Assembly (NCBI GenBank): GCA_016794425.1
Contig: JAEUHR010000030.1
Coordinates: forward strand, 56,197-120,196
Direction: 5' to 3'
From: Planctomycetota bacterium
GTDB lineage: Bacteria > Planctomycetota > UBA1135 > UBA2386
Length of the DNA stretch: 64,000 nucleotides
The translations under genes and the position numbers were made by a program. Positions 1 to 10,221 of the stretch are shown in pieces. The number at the start of each line of letters is the position of its first letter. Positions within the stretch are counted from its first letter, which is position 1. The notes beneath the pieces were generated by a model. It was not told the origin of the DNA. It saw nothing but the letters and a program-made list of their open reading frames with translations, and did no database searches.

Positions 1-75
1 GATCGCGAAGCTCTTCGTGACGAAGCGCAGCAGCTGCATCAGCGGCGAACGGTCGTAGTCGCGGTAGCCGGTCAC
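1..75 (-). CDS. N-terminal fragment of an unidentified protein (cut by window edge)
   Basis: Twenty-five codons read from a GTG at 75 towards the window edge with no stop. Twenty-four of the 25 third positions are G or C, as in the real genes of this window. The peptide begins MTGYRDYDRSPLMQLLRF and is basic/hydrophobic, like a short cytoplasmic or amphipathic N-terminus. There is no clear Shine-Dalgarno sequence. It would lie downstream of the glycosylase gene on the same strand, separated by about 130 bases. Too little is visible to assign a function. Confidence 0.45.
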   Translation of the reverse strand, partial: MTGYRDYDRSPLMQLLRFVTKSFAI

Positions 76-137
76 GGTGCGCGGATCTTACGCCCGCCGC
101 GCACGACTGCACCGCTGCACCGGGACGACGCCGGGAT

Positions 138-189
138 CCGCTGCCAGCGCGCCCACCGCGCGCCGCCGCGCTGGGGCCGTTGGCAGCGG
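138..189. repeat. Long-range inverted repeat between fpg and the first gene
   Basis: CCGCTGCCA at 138-146 pairs perfectly with TGGCAGCGG at 181-189, around a 34-base GC-rich spacer that can fold further. It lies just after the stop of the glycosylase gene on the minus strand. There is no T-run, so an intrinsic terminator is not supported. It could be a GC-rich attenuator or chance pairing in high-GC DNA. Confidence 0.3.
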
Positions 190-206
190 AACGCCGCGGG
201 GCCGGG

Positions 207-1109
207 TCAGCCGCCGCGCCGCCGCTCCTCGAGTTCGGCCAGCGTCTTCGGCCAGTCCTTCTTCAGCAGCGCCGACAGGCCGCGGTCGGCCAGCAGCTTG
301 CCGCCGCACTGGCAGTTCGCGCAGTAGTTGCACTCGTTGTCGGCGTAGCGGATGCGCTGCACGGGCGCGCCACAGTCCGGGCACGGCTGCCCGTAGCGAC
401 CGTGCACCGCCATGCCGGCGCGGAACGCGGTGACCTTGGTCGGCCAGCCGTCGCCGACCTCGGTGCGCAGCACGGCGGTCCAGTGCGCGAACACCGCCAC
501 GACCGCGGCGTGCAGCCGTTCGATCTCGGCGTCGGCCAGCCGCGACGTCAGCACCGCCGGCGACAACCGCGCGCGGTGCAGGATCTCGTCGCTGTAGGCG
601 TTGCCGATGCCGGCGAACAACGTCGGGTCGCACAGCGCGCGCTTCACGGTCCGGTTCTCGCGCCGCAGCGTGGCCGCGAACTGCAGCGGCGTCGCGCCGT
701 CGACCTCGAGCCCGCCGCGGTCGAACTGGCGCAGCGCGTCGCGGCCGCGCACCAGGTGCAGCGACGCGCGCTTCTTGCTGCCGGCCTCGGTCAAGACGAG
801 CGTGCCGGGCGCGAAGTCGAACGCCGCCAGATCGATCCGCGCGCCGAGCTTGCGTTCGCGCGGGTACCACTGCAGCCGGCCGGCGATCATCAGGTGCAGC
901 ACCAGGAACAGGTCGCCGTCGAAACCGAACACGAGCCGCTTGCCGAGCCGTTCGACACCGCGCAGCACCTGGCCGCGCAGCGCCTCGGGCGGCGGTTCGA
1001 CGGTGCGCAGCACGAATGCACTGCGCAGCCGCACGTCCTCGAGCACCTGGCCGACCAGCAGCGCCGTCAGCCGCTCGCGGTAGATCGTGACGTCGGGCAG
1101 CTCGGGCAT
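207..1109 (-). CDS. Formamidopyrimidine-DNA glycosylase / endonuclease VIII family protein
   Basis: Base-excision repair glycosylase with AP-lyase activity on oxidised bases. The 300-aa length is close to the family norm of about 270. The N-terminus MPELPDV puts the catalytic proline and glutamate at positions 2 and 3. A lysine in RLGKRLV (about 57-63) matches the conserved beta-hairpin lysine. The helix-two-turn-helix motif appears as GIGNAYSDE. The C-terminal zinc finger has the canonical C-x2-C-x16-C-x2-C spacing at about residues 243, 246, 263 and 266. The ATG at 1109 is chosen because Pro2 must follow the initiator methionine. The gene lies 9 bases after a secreted hydrolase gene on the same strand. 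MutM and plant/actinobacterial Nei-like subfamilies share these features, so the exact substrate is not claimed. Confidence 0.9.
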   Translation of the reverse strand: MPELPDVTIYRERLTALLVGQVLEDVRLRSAFVLRTVEPPPEALRGQVLRGVERLGKRLVFGFDGDLFLVLHLMIAGRLQWYPRERKLGARIDLAAFDFAPGTLVLTEAGSKKRASLHLVRGRDALRQFDRGGLEVDGATPLQFAATLRRENRTVKRALCDPTLFAGIGNAYSDEILHRARLSPAVLTSRLADAEIERLHAAVVAVFAHWTAVLRTEVGDGWPTKVTAFRAGMAVHGRYGQPCPDCGAPVQRIRYADNECNYCANCQCGGKLLADRGLSALLKKDWPKTLAELEERRRGG

Positions 1110-1118
1110 GCGCCGCGG

Positions 1119-2360
1119 CTATCCGTCGACGGTCAGCGACACGTCGTCGAGCCAGACCTCGCCGTCCAGCACGACCACCAGCTGCACCACCGCGCGCACG
1201 GCGCCCGCGCAGGGGAACTGCTTCTCGACGCGCTGCCAGTCACCGTCGGCGGGCAGCCGCACGAGGTCGACGTCGTCGTCGATCGGCTTGCCGTCCTTGC
1301 CGTAGCGCCAGACCTTCAGCCACGCGTTCTGCACGCCCTTGCACCGCAGCTGCGCCGCCGCCGTCAGCGTGCGACCGGGCGGCAACTCGACCTCCTGTGT
1401 GACGAGGTCGAGCGGCGCGCCGCCGGTCTTGCGCACGTACAGCGCCTGCTTGCCTTGCTGGCGCTGCTGCTTCTGCACCTCGGCGGTCAGCCGGCCGCTG
1501 TTGGCGATCGTGCGCCAGCCGTCGAGCCCCTGCTCGAAGCCGCCGTTGCGCAGCAGGTTCGCGCCTGCCTTCGGCGGCGGTGGCCAGCGCGGCGCCGGTG
1601 CGGCCTGCGCGCCGAACAGCCAGCCGAGGCAGTCCTTCAGGCGCGGCAGCGGCCGGTCGTTCCAGCCGTGGCCGCCGCGGTAGATGCTGACCCGGACCAC
1701 GGCACCGGCCGCGCTCAGGGCATCGTAGGCGGCCCGCGCGTGGTGGAACGGCGTCGTCGTGTCCTCGGGCGACTGGTCGATCACGATCCGCCGTCCCTTC
1801 GCGCCGGCGAGCTCCGCCGGCGCGACCGGCTCGGGCCAGACCGACATCGCGACGTAACCGCGCGCGAACGGTCCGTCGGCGGCGACCAGCAGCGGCCAGA
1901 TCGCGGGCCCGCTCGACGACCACGCCAGCACCGCGCGCCGCGCCGGTTCGACCGCGAACTCGCGCGCGACTTGGTCGACCACCGCGCCGACCAGCTGTTC
2001 GGTCGGCCAGGCCATGTCCGGCACCGGCGACGCCGCGGTCGGCCAGACCACCACCTGATCGTCGCGCCACTTCACCGCGGTCACCAGTGCGACCGCGCAA
2101 TCGTCGGGGACCTGCGCCGCGATGCCGTCCTGCACGAACGGCAGGAACTCGCGCGATCCGTCACCGCCGGGCAGCACGACCAGCAGCCGGTTCGACGTGC
2201 CGGCCGGCGCCGGCTTGCGCGGCGGGATCACGAAGTAGCAGCTGCGCGGCAGCAGCACGAAGGTGCGCTCCTGTGCAGCGGGCGCCGGCTTCTGGCCGAT
2301 GGCATCGGTCGCGAGCAGCACACCGACGGCCAGCGCGGCGACGAGCAAGGTCGTTCGCAT
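1119..2360 (-). CDS. Secreted alpha/beta-hydrolase-like protein with C-terminal carbohydrate-binding-like domain
   Basis: Predicted exported protein of 413 aa. Residues 1-22 form a signal peptide ending near AIGQ. Residues about 55-245 look like a feruloyl esterase/phospholipase type alpha/beta hydrolase: a strand LLVVLPGG near residue 60, a nucleophile-elbow-like AWSSSGPA, an Asp in VIDQSPEDT, and a late His in YRGGHGW. The elbow is not the plain GxSxG, so activity is uncertain. After a proline-rich linker, residues about 265-413 (NLLRNGGFEQGLDGW onward) resemble a jelly-roll CBM4_9-type module. The ATG at 2360 gives the signal peptide. A TAGCAT hexamer lies 9 bases upstream on the minus strand with no Shine-Dalgarno sequence. 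It is divergent from the pyrophosphatase gene. Confidence 0.7.
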   Translation of the reverse strand: MRTTLLVAALAVGVLLATDAIGQKPAPAAQERTFVLLPRSCYFVIPPRKPAPAGTSNRLLVVLPGGDGSREFLPFVQDGIAAQVPDDCAVALVTAVKWRDDQVVVWPTAASPVPDMAWPTEQLVGAVVDQVAREFAVEPARRAVLAWSSSGPAIWPLLVAADGPFARGYVAMSVWPEPVAPAELAGAKGRRIVIDQSPEDTTTPFHHARAAYDALSAAGAVVRVSIYRGGHGWNDRPLPRLKDCLGWLFGAQAAPAPRWPPPPKAGANLLRNGGFEQGLDGWRTIANSGRLTAEVQKQQRQQGKQALYVRKTGGAPLDLVTQEVELPPGRTLTAAAQLRCKGVQNAWLKVWRYGKDGKPIDDDVDLVRLPADGDWQRVEKQFPCAGAVRAVVQLVVVLDGEVWLDDVSLTVDG

Positions 2361-2369
2361 GACGGCGCC

Positions 2370-2401
2370 ATGCTAGCACTCGCCGCGCACGCCTCTACAC
2401 T
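2370..2401. promoter_or_regulatory. Divergent -10-like hexamers between the hydrolase and ppa genes
   Basis: On the minus strand TAGCAT (2370-2375) sits 9 bases before the ATG at 2360. On the plus strand TACACT (2396-2401) sits 15 bases before the ATG at 2417. Neither gene has a Shine-Dalgarno sequence. The -35 boxes are weak. Assignment rests on recurrence of the same arrangement at several other genes in the window. Confidence 0.35.
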
Positions 2402-2416
2402 GCTCGCCCTTCGCCC

Positions 2417-3025
<609 letters not shown>

Positions 3026-3034
<9 letters not shown>

Positions 3035-3053
3035 CCGCGCCGTCGCGTATGCT
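3026..3053 (+). promoter_or_regulatory. Candidate trmB promoter
   Basis: TTCGCC (3026-3031), a 16-base spacer and TATGCT (3048-3053). The trmB ATG follows 10 bases later without a Shine-Dalgarno sequence. It overlaps the end of the pyrophosphatase gene. It is predicted from position and similarity to other candidates here. Confidence 0.3.
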
Positions 3054-3063
3054 GCCGCCGCGC

Positions 3064-3786
3064 ATGAGCGAGCCCGAAGGTAGTCCGGTCTTCAACCCGC
3101 GCATGCACCAGGGCGGCAAGCTGTCGTTCCGCAGCCGCGTGCAGGACGGCGCCGACGACCCCGGTGAGTTCCTGGTGCTCGGCGGCAAGAACCCGCCGCC
3201 GCTCGACCAGCTGGTGCCGCGCGGCTTCGCCGACGTCGAGATCGAGATCGGGCCCGGCAAAGGCGCGTTCGTGCTGGCGGCCACCGCGGCGAAACCGGAC
3301 ACGTTCCTGCTCGGCATCGAGGCGGCGCCGGGCTACGCGAGCCTCGCCGCGACGAAGCTGCGCCAGAGCGGCCGCCGCAACGGCCTGTTCCTGGTCGACA
3401 ACGGCAAGCTCTACCTCGAGGACCGCGTGCCGGCCGGCGCGCTGGCGGCGGTGCACGTCTACTACCCGGACCCCTGGCCGAAGCGCCGCCACAAGGGCCG
3501 ACGGTTCTTCACCGACGACGTGCCGGCGGTGCTGGCGCGCGTGCTGCGGCCGGGCGGCTGCTGCTACGTCGCGACCGACAACGCCGCCTACGCCGGCCAG
3601 ATCGTGCGCGTGCTCGGCGCCAGCAGCCTGTTCGTGCGCGAGGAGGCCGAGGAGGCACGCGTCGCGGCGCTCGGCGAAGGCCACGCGTTCTCGCCGACGA
3701 ACTTCGAACGCAAGTACCGCGAGGAGGGCCGCGTGCTGCGCCGCTACGCGTTCCGCAAGTCGGCCGCCGGGAGCCCGGCGCGATGA
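3064..3786 (+). CDS. trmB: tRNA (guanine-N7-)-methyltransferase
   Basis: SAM-dependent methyltransferase forming m7G46 in the tRNA variable loop. The protein is 240 aa. The SAM-binding loop reads EIGPGKGAF near residue 60. The family signature YYPDPWPKRRHKGRR is at about residues 132-146, where the Asp and the basic residues contact the target guanine. The C-terminal TNFERKYREEG is also typical of TrmB. An ATG five codons upstream (3049) is possible, but it falls in the candidate -10 hexamer, so 3064 is preferred. The stop overlaps the start of the Rieske gene by four bases (ATGA), indicating translational coupling. Confidence 0.93.
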   Translation: MSEPEGSPVFNPRMHQGGKLSFRSRVQDGADDPGEFLVLGGKNPPPLDQLVPRGFADVEIEIGPGKGAFVLAATAAKPDTFLLGIEAAPGYASLAATKLRQSGRRNGLFLVDNGKLYLEDRVPAGALAAVHVYYPDPWPKRRHKGRRFFTDDVPAVLARVLRPGGCCYVATDNAAYAGQIVRVLGASSLFVREEAEEARVAALGEGHAFSPTNFERKYREEGRVLRRYAFRKSAAGSPAR

Positions 3787-4109
3787 CCTGGGTCGACGTC
3801 GGCGCGATCGCCGACCTGAAGTTCACGCCGGGCGCGCCGGTGCGCGTGCACGATCGCTGGATCGCGATCTTCCGCCTCGACCGCGACTGGTGCGCGATCG
3901 ACAACGCCTGCCCGCACGCCAGCGCGCCGCTGTGCGACGGCACCGTGCTGGACGGCAAGGTGGTCTGCTTCCTGCACTGCTGGGAGTTCGATCTGCGGAC
4001 CGGCGCCTGCGACGTCGGCCCGCAGTGGAACGTGCGCACCTATCCGGTGCGGGAACAGGACGGCCGCCTCGCGGTCGACTGGCCCGACGCGGCGCCGAAG
4101 CCGGCCTGA
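3783..4109 (+). CDS. Rieske [2Fe-2S] ferredoxin-like protein
   Basis: Small soluble 108-aa electron carrier. The two halves of the Rieske cluster site are visible: CPHASAPLCDG (C-x-H) near residue 41 and CFLHCWEFD (C-x2-H) near residue 62. The spacing of about 17 residues is typical of NirD/ferredoxin-type Rieske proteins, not of cytochrome bc1. There is no signal peptide or membrane segment. It overlaps trmB by four bases. No oxygenase or nitrite reductase partner is nearby, so its redox partner is unknown. Confidence 0.87.
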   Translation: MTWVDVGAIADLKFTPGAPVRVHDRWIAIFRLDRDWCAIDNACPHASAPLCDGTVLDGKVVCFLHCWEFDLRTGACDVGPQWNVRTYPVREQDGRLAVDWPDAAPKPA

Positions 4110-4112
4110 CGC

Positions 4113-4436
4113 TCAGCGCTCGGCCGCGGCGACGTCGGCGGCGGCGCGCAGCTCGCGGCCGTCGCGCAGCCGCCAGACCGCGGTGCCGTCCGGAGCGCGG
4201 TGCACCGCGACCACCAGCGCCTGCAGTTCGGGCCACGGGCACGGCAGCATGCCGACAGCGTCGACGGCGTAGCGCCCGTCGCCCGCCCGCAGCGACACCG
4301 GCAGCACGATCGGCTCGGCTGGCGCGGCAGGCGCGGCCGGCGCGCACAGGAACGGATTGCCGCCGGCGAGCGCCAGCAGCAGCACACCGAGCGCGAGCGC
4401 GATGCAGGTCTTCTCGTGCATGCGAGGACGCGCCAT
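4113..4436 (-). CDS. Small secreted or membrane-anchored hypothetical protein
   Basis: A 107-aa protein with a hydrophobic segment CIALALGVLLLALAGG (about residues 11-26), then an Ala/Pro-rich linker and a short globular tail containing WPELQALVVAVHR. It looks exported or membrane-anchored. A second ATG at 4421 gives a more conventional signal peptide (MHEKTC) and may be the true start. The gene converges on the Rieske gene with only three bases between the stops. No family is recognised. Confidence 0.6.
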   Translation of the reverse strand: MARPRMHEKTCIALALGVLLLALAGGNPFLCAPAAPAAPAEPIVLPVSLRAGDGRYAVDAVGMLPCPWPELQALVVAVHRAPDGTAVWRLRDGRELRAAADVAAAER

Positions 4437-4502
4437 CTACGCATCTCCGCGACCTGCTGGCCACCCTTTTCCTGCCGCCGGTGCCACGGCCGCATTCGCG
4501 CC

Positions 4503-4531
4503 TTCCCCGGGCCGGCGCCGGTGCCTAGGAT
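4503..4531 (+). promoter_or_regulatory. Candidate lysS promoter
   Basis: TTCCCC (4503-4508), a 17-base spacer and TAGGAT (4526-4531), followed by a 32-base leader to the lysS GTG. It lies between divergent genes where a promoter is required. The -35 match is weak. The -10 hexamer recurs at 9594. Confidence 0.35.
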
Positions 4532-4563
4532 CCCGCGCTTTCGCCACGCCGAGACGACGCGCC

Positions 4564-6057
4564 GTGACCGACGGGATCGCCAAAGACCGACTCGAGAAGC
4601 TCCAGGCGCTGCGCAGCGCCGGCCAGGATCCGTTCCCCGCCCGCGTGCCGCGCGGCCAGCCGATCGCCACCGTGCTCGACGACTTCGCGTCGCGCCACGG
4701 CCAATCGGTGACGTTGTGCGGCCGGCTGGGCCAGATCCGCGACTTCGGCAAACTGCGCTTCTCCCACCTGCAGGACCGGTCGGGTTCGATCCAGGTCGGC
4801 TTCCAGCGCGAACGGCTGGCCACGTTCTGGCCCGAGCGCCGGCGCGTCGAGAGCAACGACCTGGTCAGCGTCACCGGCGAACTCGGCACGACGCAGAAGG
4901 GCGAGCCGACGCTGTGGGCGACCGACGTCGTGCTGGCCAGCAAGGCGCTGCGGCCGGCGCCCGAGAAGTGGCACGGCCTGCAGGACACCGAACAGCGCTA
5001 CCGGATGCGCTACGTCGACCTGTTCGCGAACACCGACGTGCGCGCGGTGTTCGCGCAGCGGTCGCGGATCGTGCGCGAGGTGCGCGCCTACTTCGACTCG
5101 CTCGGCTACCTCGAAGTCGAGACGCCGATCCTGCAGCCGATCTTCGGCGGCGCCGCCGCGCGGCCGTTCGCGACCCACCACAACGCGCTCGACATGGAGC
5201 TCTACCTGCGCATCGCGCCGGAGCTCTACCTGAAGCGCCTGTTGGTCGGCGGCATGGAACGCGTCTACGAGATCGGCCGCGTGTTCCGCAACGAAGGCGT
5301 CAGCACGCGGCACAACCCCGAGTTCACGATGCTCGAGAGCTACGAGGCGTGGGCCGACTACCGCGACGTGATGGACCGCGTCGAAGGACTGTTCGCCCAC
5401 CTCGTCGCCAAGGTGCTCGGTGGCAACGGCACGGTCGCGTTCCGCGGCCGCGACTACGACCTGACGCCGCCGTTCCAGAAGGCGCGCTACCTGGACCTGT
5501 TCGCGCAGCAGAACCCCGGCGTCGACTGGTTCGACGACGCGGCCGTGCGCCGGCGCGCACGCGAACTCGGCCTGCCGCACGACGGCATCGCGCCGCACAC
5601 GCTGGCCAACGACGTGTTCGAGGCGACCGTCGAGGAGACGCTGCAGGGGCCGGTGTTCGTGCACGACTACCCGGTGGCGATCAGCCCGTTGGCGAAACGG
5701 CTGACCAGCGACCCGCGCGTCACCGAACGCTTCGAGCTGTTCGTCGCCGGCATGGAGCTCGGCAACGCGTTCAGCGAACTGAACGACCCGATCGACCAGG
5801 AGCAACGCTTCGTCGAGCAGGTCGCGCACAAGAACGACGAGACGCCCGGCGAGGTCGACGTCGACTACGTGACCGCGCTGGAGTTCGGCATGCCGCCGGC
5901 CGGCGGCCTCGGCATCGGCATCGACCGGCTCTGCATGCTGCTGTGCGGCGCGGCGTCGATCCGCGACGTCGTGCTGTTCCCGCTGCTGCGGCGCGTCGAT
6001 CCGGACGCGGCCGCCGACGCCGCGGCGACTGGCCCAGGGACTGCCTCCGAGTCGTGA
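4564..6057 (+). CDS. lysS: Lysyl-tRNA synthetase, class II
   Basis: Charges tRNA-Lys with lysine in the cytoplasm. The 497-aa length matches bacterial LysS (about 500). An N-terminal OB-fold anticodon-binding domain spans about residues 50-150, including GRLGQIRDFGKL. It is followed by the class II core: RYRMRYVDL near residue 150, motif 2 around VYEIGRVFRNEG (about 237-248) with the following RHNPEF, and motif 3 GGLGIGIDRL near residue 445. The GTG at 4564 is chosen because the reading frame upstream becomes arginine-rich non-family sequence and because the protein then starts MTDGIAKDRLEKL like other LysS. The end overlaps the next gene by four bases (GTGA). Confidence 0.94.
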   Translation: MTDGIAKDRLEKLQALRSAGQDPFPARVPRGQPIATVLDDFASRHGQSVTLCGRLGQIRDFGKLRFSHLQDRSGSIQVGFQRERLATFWPERRRVESNDLVSVTGELGTTQKGEPTLWATDVVLASKALRPAPEKWHGLQDTEQRYRMRYVDLFANTDVRAVFAQRSRIVREVRAYFDSLGYLEVETPILQPIFGGAAARPFATHHNALDMELYLRIAPELYLKRLLVGGMERVYEIGRVFRNEGVSTRHNPEFTMLESYEAWADYRDVMDRVEGLFAHLVAKVLGGNGTVAFRGRDYDLTPPFQKARYLDLFAQQNPGVDWFDDAAVRRRARELGLPHDGIAPHTLANDVFEATVEETLQGPVFVHDYPVAISPLAKRLTSDPRVTERFELFVAGMELGNAFSELNDPIDQEQRFVEQVAHKNDETPGEVDVDYVTALEFGMPPAGGLGIGIDRLCMLLCGAASIRDVVLFPLLRRVDPDAAADAAATGPGTASES

Positions 6058-7537
6058 TCGCCGCGTTCAGCCCGTTCGTCGCGCTGCGCTACCTGCTGGC
6101 GCGCCGCATCAGCCTGCTGGCGATGCTCGGCGTGACGTTCGCGGTCTGGTCGATGATCCTGGTCAACAGCGTGTTCACCGGCTTCGTCGGCGAGATCCGC
6201 GCCGACGTGCGGCGCGGCACCGCCGAACTGCTGCTGACCGACCTGCCGCTCGACACCGGCTACGAACCGCTGCGCGCGGCGCTCGAAGCGGACCCAGCCG
6301 TCGCCGCGACCGCGCCGCGGCTGCGCCACCACGGCCTGCTGCAGCCGCTGCGCACGCCGACCGGCCGCGGACCGGCCGCGGCGGCGGCGGAACTGCAGTT
6401 CGACCACACCGAGTCCGGCTTCGCGCTGCTGCTCGGCATCGACCCGCTGCGCGAGGGCGAGGTCACGCCGCTGCGGCAGTGGCTCGAACGGTCGACCGAG
6501 GTGTTCGCCGTGCACGGCGCCGCGCTGGAACCGTCGCGCGTGCTCGACGAACCCGATCCGGCGCGCCGCGAACAGCTGCTGGTGCCCGACGAGGTCGAGT
6601 GGCTGGCGCGCCGCCGCGCGGGCCTGCGCGTCGACCACGCGCGCACCGCCCACCACAGCACCTGGCCCGGCGTGCTGCTGGGCTGGCGCCGCGCCTACCA
6701 CATGGGCTGGCTGCGCGAAGGCGACGCGTTCGACCTGCTGACCGCCGCCAGTGTGCCGACCGCCGACGGCGGCGCGCGCATGACGACGTTCCGCGCGCGC
6801 ATGGCGTTCGCCGGCTGGTTCGCGACCGGCTACCGCTCGTTCGACGAGAACACGGTGCTGGTGCCGATCGAGACCCTGCGCACGATCCTCGGCCACGACC
6901 GCGCCGACCCGCAGGGCATCGACCTCGTCACCGACGTCGCGATCCGGCTGCAGCCGGACCTGGCGCCGCGCGACGCCGCCGCGGCGGTGCGGCGGCTCGA
7001 GGACCGCGCCCAGGCCGCGCTGCCGCCGGGCAGCCCGCCGTGCCGCGTACTCGACTGGCAGCAGCAGAACATCGTGTTCCTCGGCGCCGTCGCGACCGAG
7101 CAGGCGATGATGCAGTTCGTGCTGTTCGTCGTGATGCTGGTCGCGGCGTTCGTGATCTACGCGGTGCTGCACATGATGGTCGTGCAGAAGTGGAAGGACG
7201 TCGGCATCCTGGCGTCGCTCGGCGGCACGCCGCGCGCGATCGGCGCCGTGTTCGTGCTGTGCGGCCTCGTCACCGGCACGCTGGGCAGTGCGCTGGGCAC
7301 CGGGCTCGGCGTACTGTCGGCGCAGAACCTGAACACCGTCAACGACTGGCTGTTCGCGACCTGCGGCGTCGAACTGTTCCCGCGCTCGCTGTTCGACCTG
7401 CAGCAGGTGCCGGTGCGGCTCGAGACCTCGTGGCTGCTGCTGGTCGCGATCGCCGCGATCGCGCTGTCGCTGCTGGTCGCGCTGCTGCCGGCACGCAAGG
7501 CGGCACGCATGAACCCCGTCCAGGCCCTGGCCCACGA

Positions 7538-7541
<4 letters not shown>
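6054..7541 (+). CDS. LolC/LolE-type ABC transporter permease (first)
   Basis: Inner-membrane subunit of a lipoprotein-release or MacB-like transporter, 495 aa. The architecture is one N-terminal transmembrane helix (about residues 17-40), a long periplasmic domain (about 45-350), then three C-terminal helices (FtsX-type domain, about 355-495). The cytoplasmic coupling segment WKDVGILASLGGTPRAIG is typical of LolC/E. The GTG at 6054 overlaps the lysS stop by four bases. The next gene, the ATPase, starts inside its stop codon. The pairing of two different permeases with one ATPase favours a LolCDE-like heterodimer. Whether lipoproteins are the substrate cannot be read from sequence. Confidence 0.83.
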
Positions 7542-8247
<706 letters not shown>

Positions 8248-8248
<1 letters not shown>

Positions 8249-9588
8249 TGTACCGGTTGTTCCTCGCCGTCCGCTACCTGCTGACGCGGCCGATCAACCT
8301 GCTCGGCATGCTCGGCATCCTGCTGAGCGTCTGGGCGCTGGTCGTCGTCGTGTCGATCTTCTCGGGCTTCCTGGTCGAGATCGAACGGCACGTGCGTTCG
8401 GCCAGCGCCGACATCAGCGTCGGCGACCTGCCGCCGTGGGCCGAGTGGACCCCGCTCGAACGCGCGCTGCGCGACGACCCGAACGTGCAGGGCCTCGCGC
8501 GCCGCCTCGTGCACTACGGCATGATCAGCCGCCCCGGCGAACGGCCGCCGACGCCGCCGCTGCTCGGCCGCACGGCGCTGCACGGCGGCGACCAGCCGTT
8601 CCTGCTGTTGCTCGGCATCGACGCCGCGGCCGAACGCGACGTCACCGGCTTCGCCGAATGGCTGCAGCACCCGGCGATCCCCGCCGACCTGCGCGCCGAC
8701 CCGCAGGCCCCGCTGGCGGCGCCGGACGGCCGACCGCGCGTCCTGGTCGGCCTCGAACGCCTGCAGCGCGACGGCCTGCGGCGCGGCGATGTCGTCGTCT
8801 TGACCTCCGGGCGCCTGCTCGACGGTCCGGAGGGCGGCCGCGGCCTGCAGCAGATCACGCTGGAACTGGTGGTGGCGGGCGCCTTCAAGACCCACCACGG
8901 CGGCTTCGACGGCAACAACGTGTTCGTCGACCACGGCGTGCTGCGCACGGCGCTGCACCCGGACCGGCCCGACGGCGTGCAGGAGATCGCGATCCGCGTG
9001 CGCGACCTCGACGGCCTCGCGGCGACCGCCGACCGGCTGCAGCGCGCCGTGGCGCGCGTGCTGGACCGCGGCGACGACCGCGCGTTCGGCCGCGTCGTCA
9101 CCTGGCGCGAGAAGAACGGCCAGTTCCTGGCTTCGGTCGAACACCAACGCGGCCTGCTGAAGATCGTGCTGGTCGTGATCATGGTCACGGCCGCGTTCCT
9201 GATGCTCGCCACGCTGTCGATGATGGTGACCGAGAAGACCTCCGACATCGGCATCCTGACCGCGATGGGCGGCACCCCGGGCGGCGTGCTGCAGGTGTTC
9301 CTGGCCTGTGGCCTGACGATCACGGCGGCCGGCACGGCGCTCGGCGTGCTGACCGGCATCGTCACGTCGGTCTACCTCGAGGAGATCCGCCAGGCGGTGC
9401 TGTGGGCGACCGGCATCGACCTGTTCCCGCTGAACGTCTACAACCTCGACCGCGTGCCGTGTTCGCTGGACCCGTGGTGGCTGCTGCAAGTGGCAGCGAT
9501 GGCGTTCGCGGTCGGTGGCGTGGTGTCGGCCTGGCCGGCGTGGCGCGCGGCGCGGCACGACCCGCTGGTGTCGCTGCGCGGGGCCTGA
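8248..9588 (+). CDS. LolC/LolE-type ABC transporter permease (second)
   Basis: Second permease of the transporter, 446 aa, with the same layout as the first: an N-terminal helix (about 18-40), a periplasmic domain, and C-terminal FtsX-type helices. Its coupling segment is TSDIGILTAMGGTPGGV. The two permeases share layout and the GI.. .GGTP motif but differ clearly elsewhere, consistent with a heterodimer, not a recent duplication. The ATG at 8248 shares one base with the ATPase stop (TGATG). The following lipoprotein gene begins 17 bases downstream and has its own -10-like hexamer. Confidence 0.83.
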
Positions 9589-9605
9589 ACGCGTAGGATC
9601 GCCGC

Positions 9606-10118
9606 GTGCGCGCCGTCGCCCCGTTGGCCCTGTTGCTGGCCGCCTGCGTCACCGAGCCGCCGCTCGGCGTGCGGCCGTCGCCCCTGGCGAGCCTCGGCCG
9701 ACCGCTGCAACCCGACTGGACGGCATCGGCGATGGCGCGCCGCGCCGCGCAGATCCACGAGTTGTGGCTCACGCTCGCAGCCGAACCGCAGCGCGCCGCC
9801 CGCCTGGCGCAGCGACCCGCCGGACTCGCTGCCCGCGAACTGCGGCGACCCGAGGCACTGGCCGCTGCGGCGAGGCAGGTGGCCGGCGACGAACTGCACC
9901 GGCCCGCCGCATGGGAGACCGACAGCACGGCGATCGTCCGGTCCCTGACCCGCGGCGACCTGCGGCCGGCGGCACAGGCCGAGCCCCTGGCGCGGCTGCT
10001 CGGCCTTGCCCACCCGCCGCTCGGCGAACTGCACGACCGGCGGCATCGAACGGACCCGGAGGAAGAGCGGGCGGAAGCCACGCTGCTGCAGCGGCTCGTG
10101 CGGCGGCTGCGCCTCTGA
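9606..10118 (+). CDS. Putative lipoprotein of unknown function
   Basis: A 170-aa protein starting at GTG. The N-terminus MRAVAPLALLLAACV contains a lipobox (LAAC) with Cys at about residue 14, so lipid anchoring is predicted. The mature part is helical and rich in Ala, Arg and Glu. It has no recognised domain. A TAGGAT hexamer at 9594-9599 lies only six bases before the GTG, so a transcript from it would be leaderless. Its position directly after LolCDE-like genes is suggestive, but no functional link is shown. Confidence 0.65.
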   Translation: MRAVAPLALLLAACVTEPPLGVRPSPLASLGRPLQPDWTASAMARRAAQIHELWLTLAAEPQRAARLAQRPAGLAARELRRPEALAAAARQVAGDELHRPAAWETDSTAIVRSLTRGDLRPAAQAEPLARLLGLAHPPLGELHDRRHRTDPEEERAEATLLQRLVRRLRL

Positions 10119-10221
10119 ACGGGTACCGTCCGGGCGCCACGGGCGGCACCAGAACTGTCTTCGACTGGCCGCCTCGCAGCCTGCTGCGTAGAAGCCACGT
10201 CCCACAACCGCCGAGGAACCC

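Noticed and set aside
10175..10188. Short palindrome CGCAGCCTGCTGCG before the M28 gene
   Set aside because: A five-base stem without T-run is expected by chance at this GC content.
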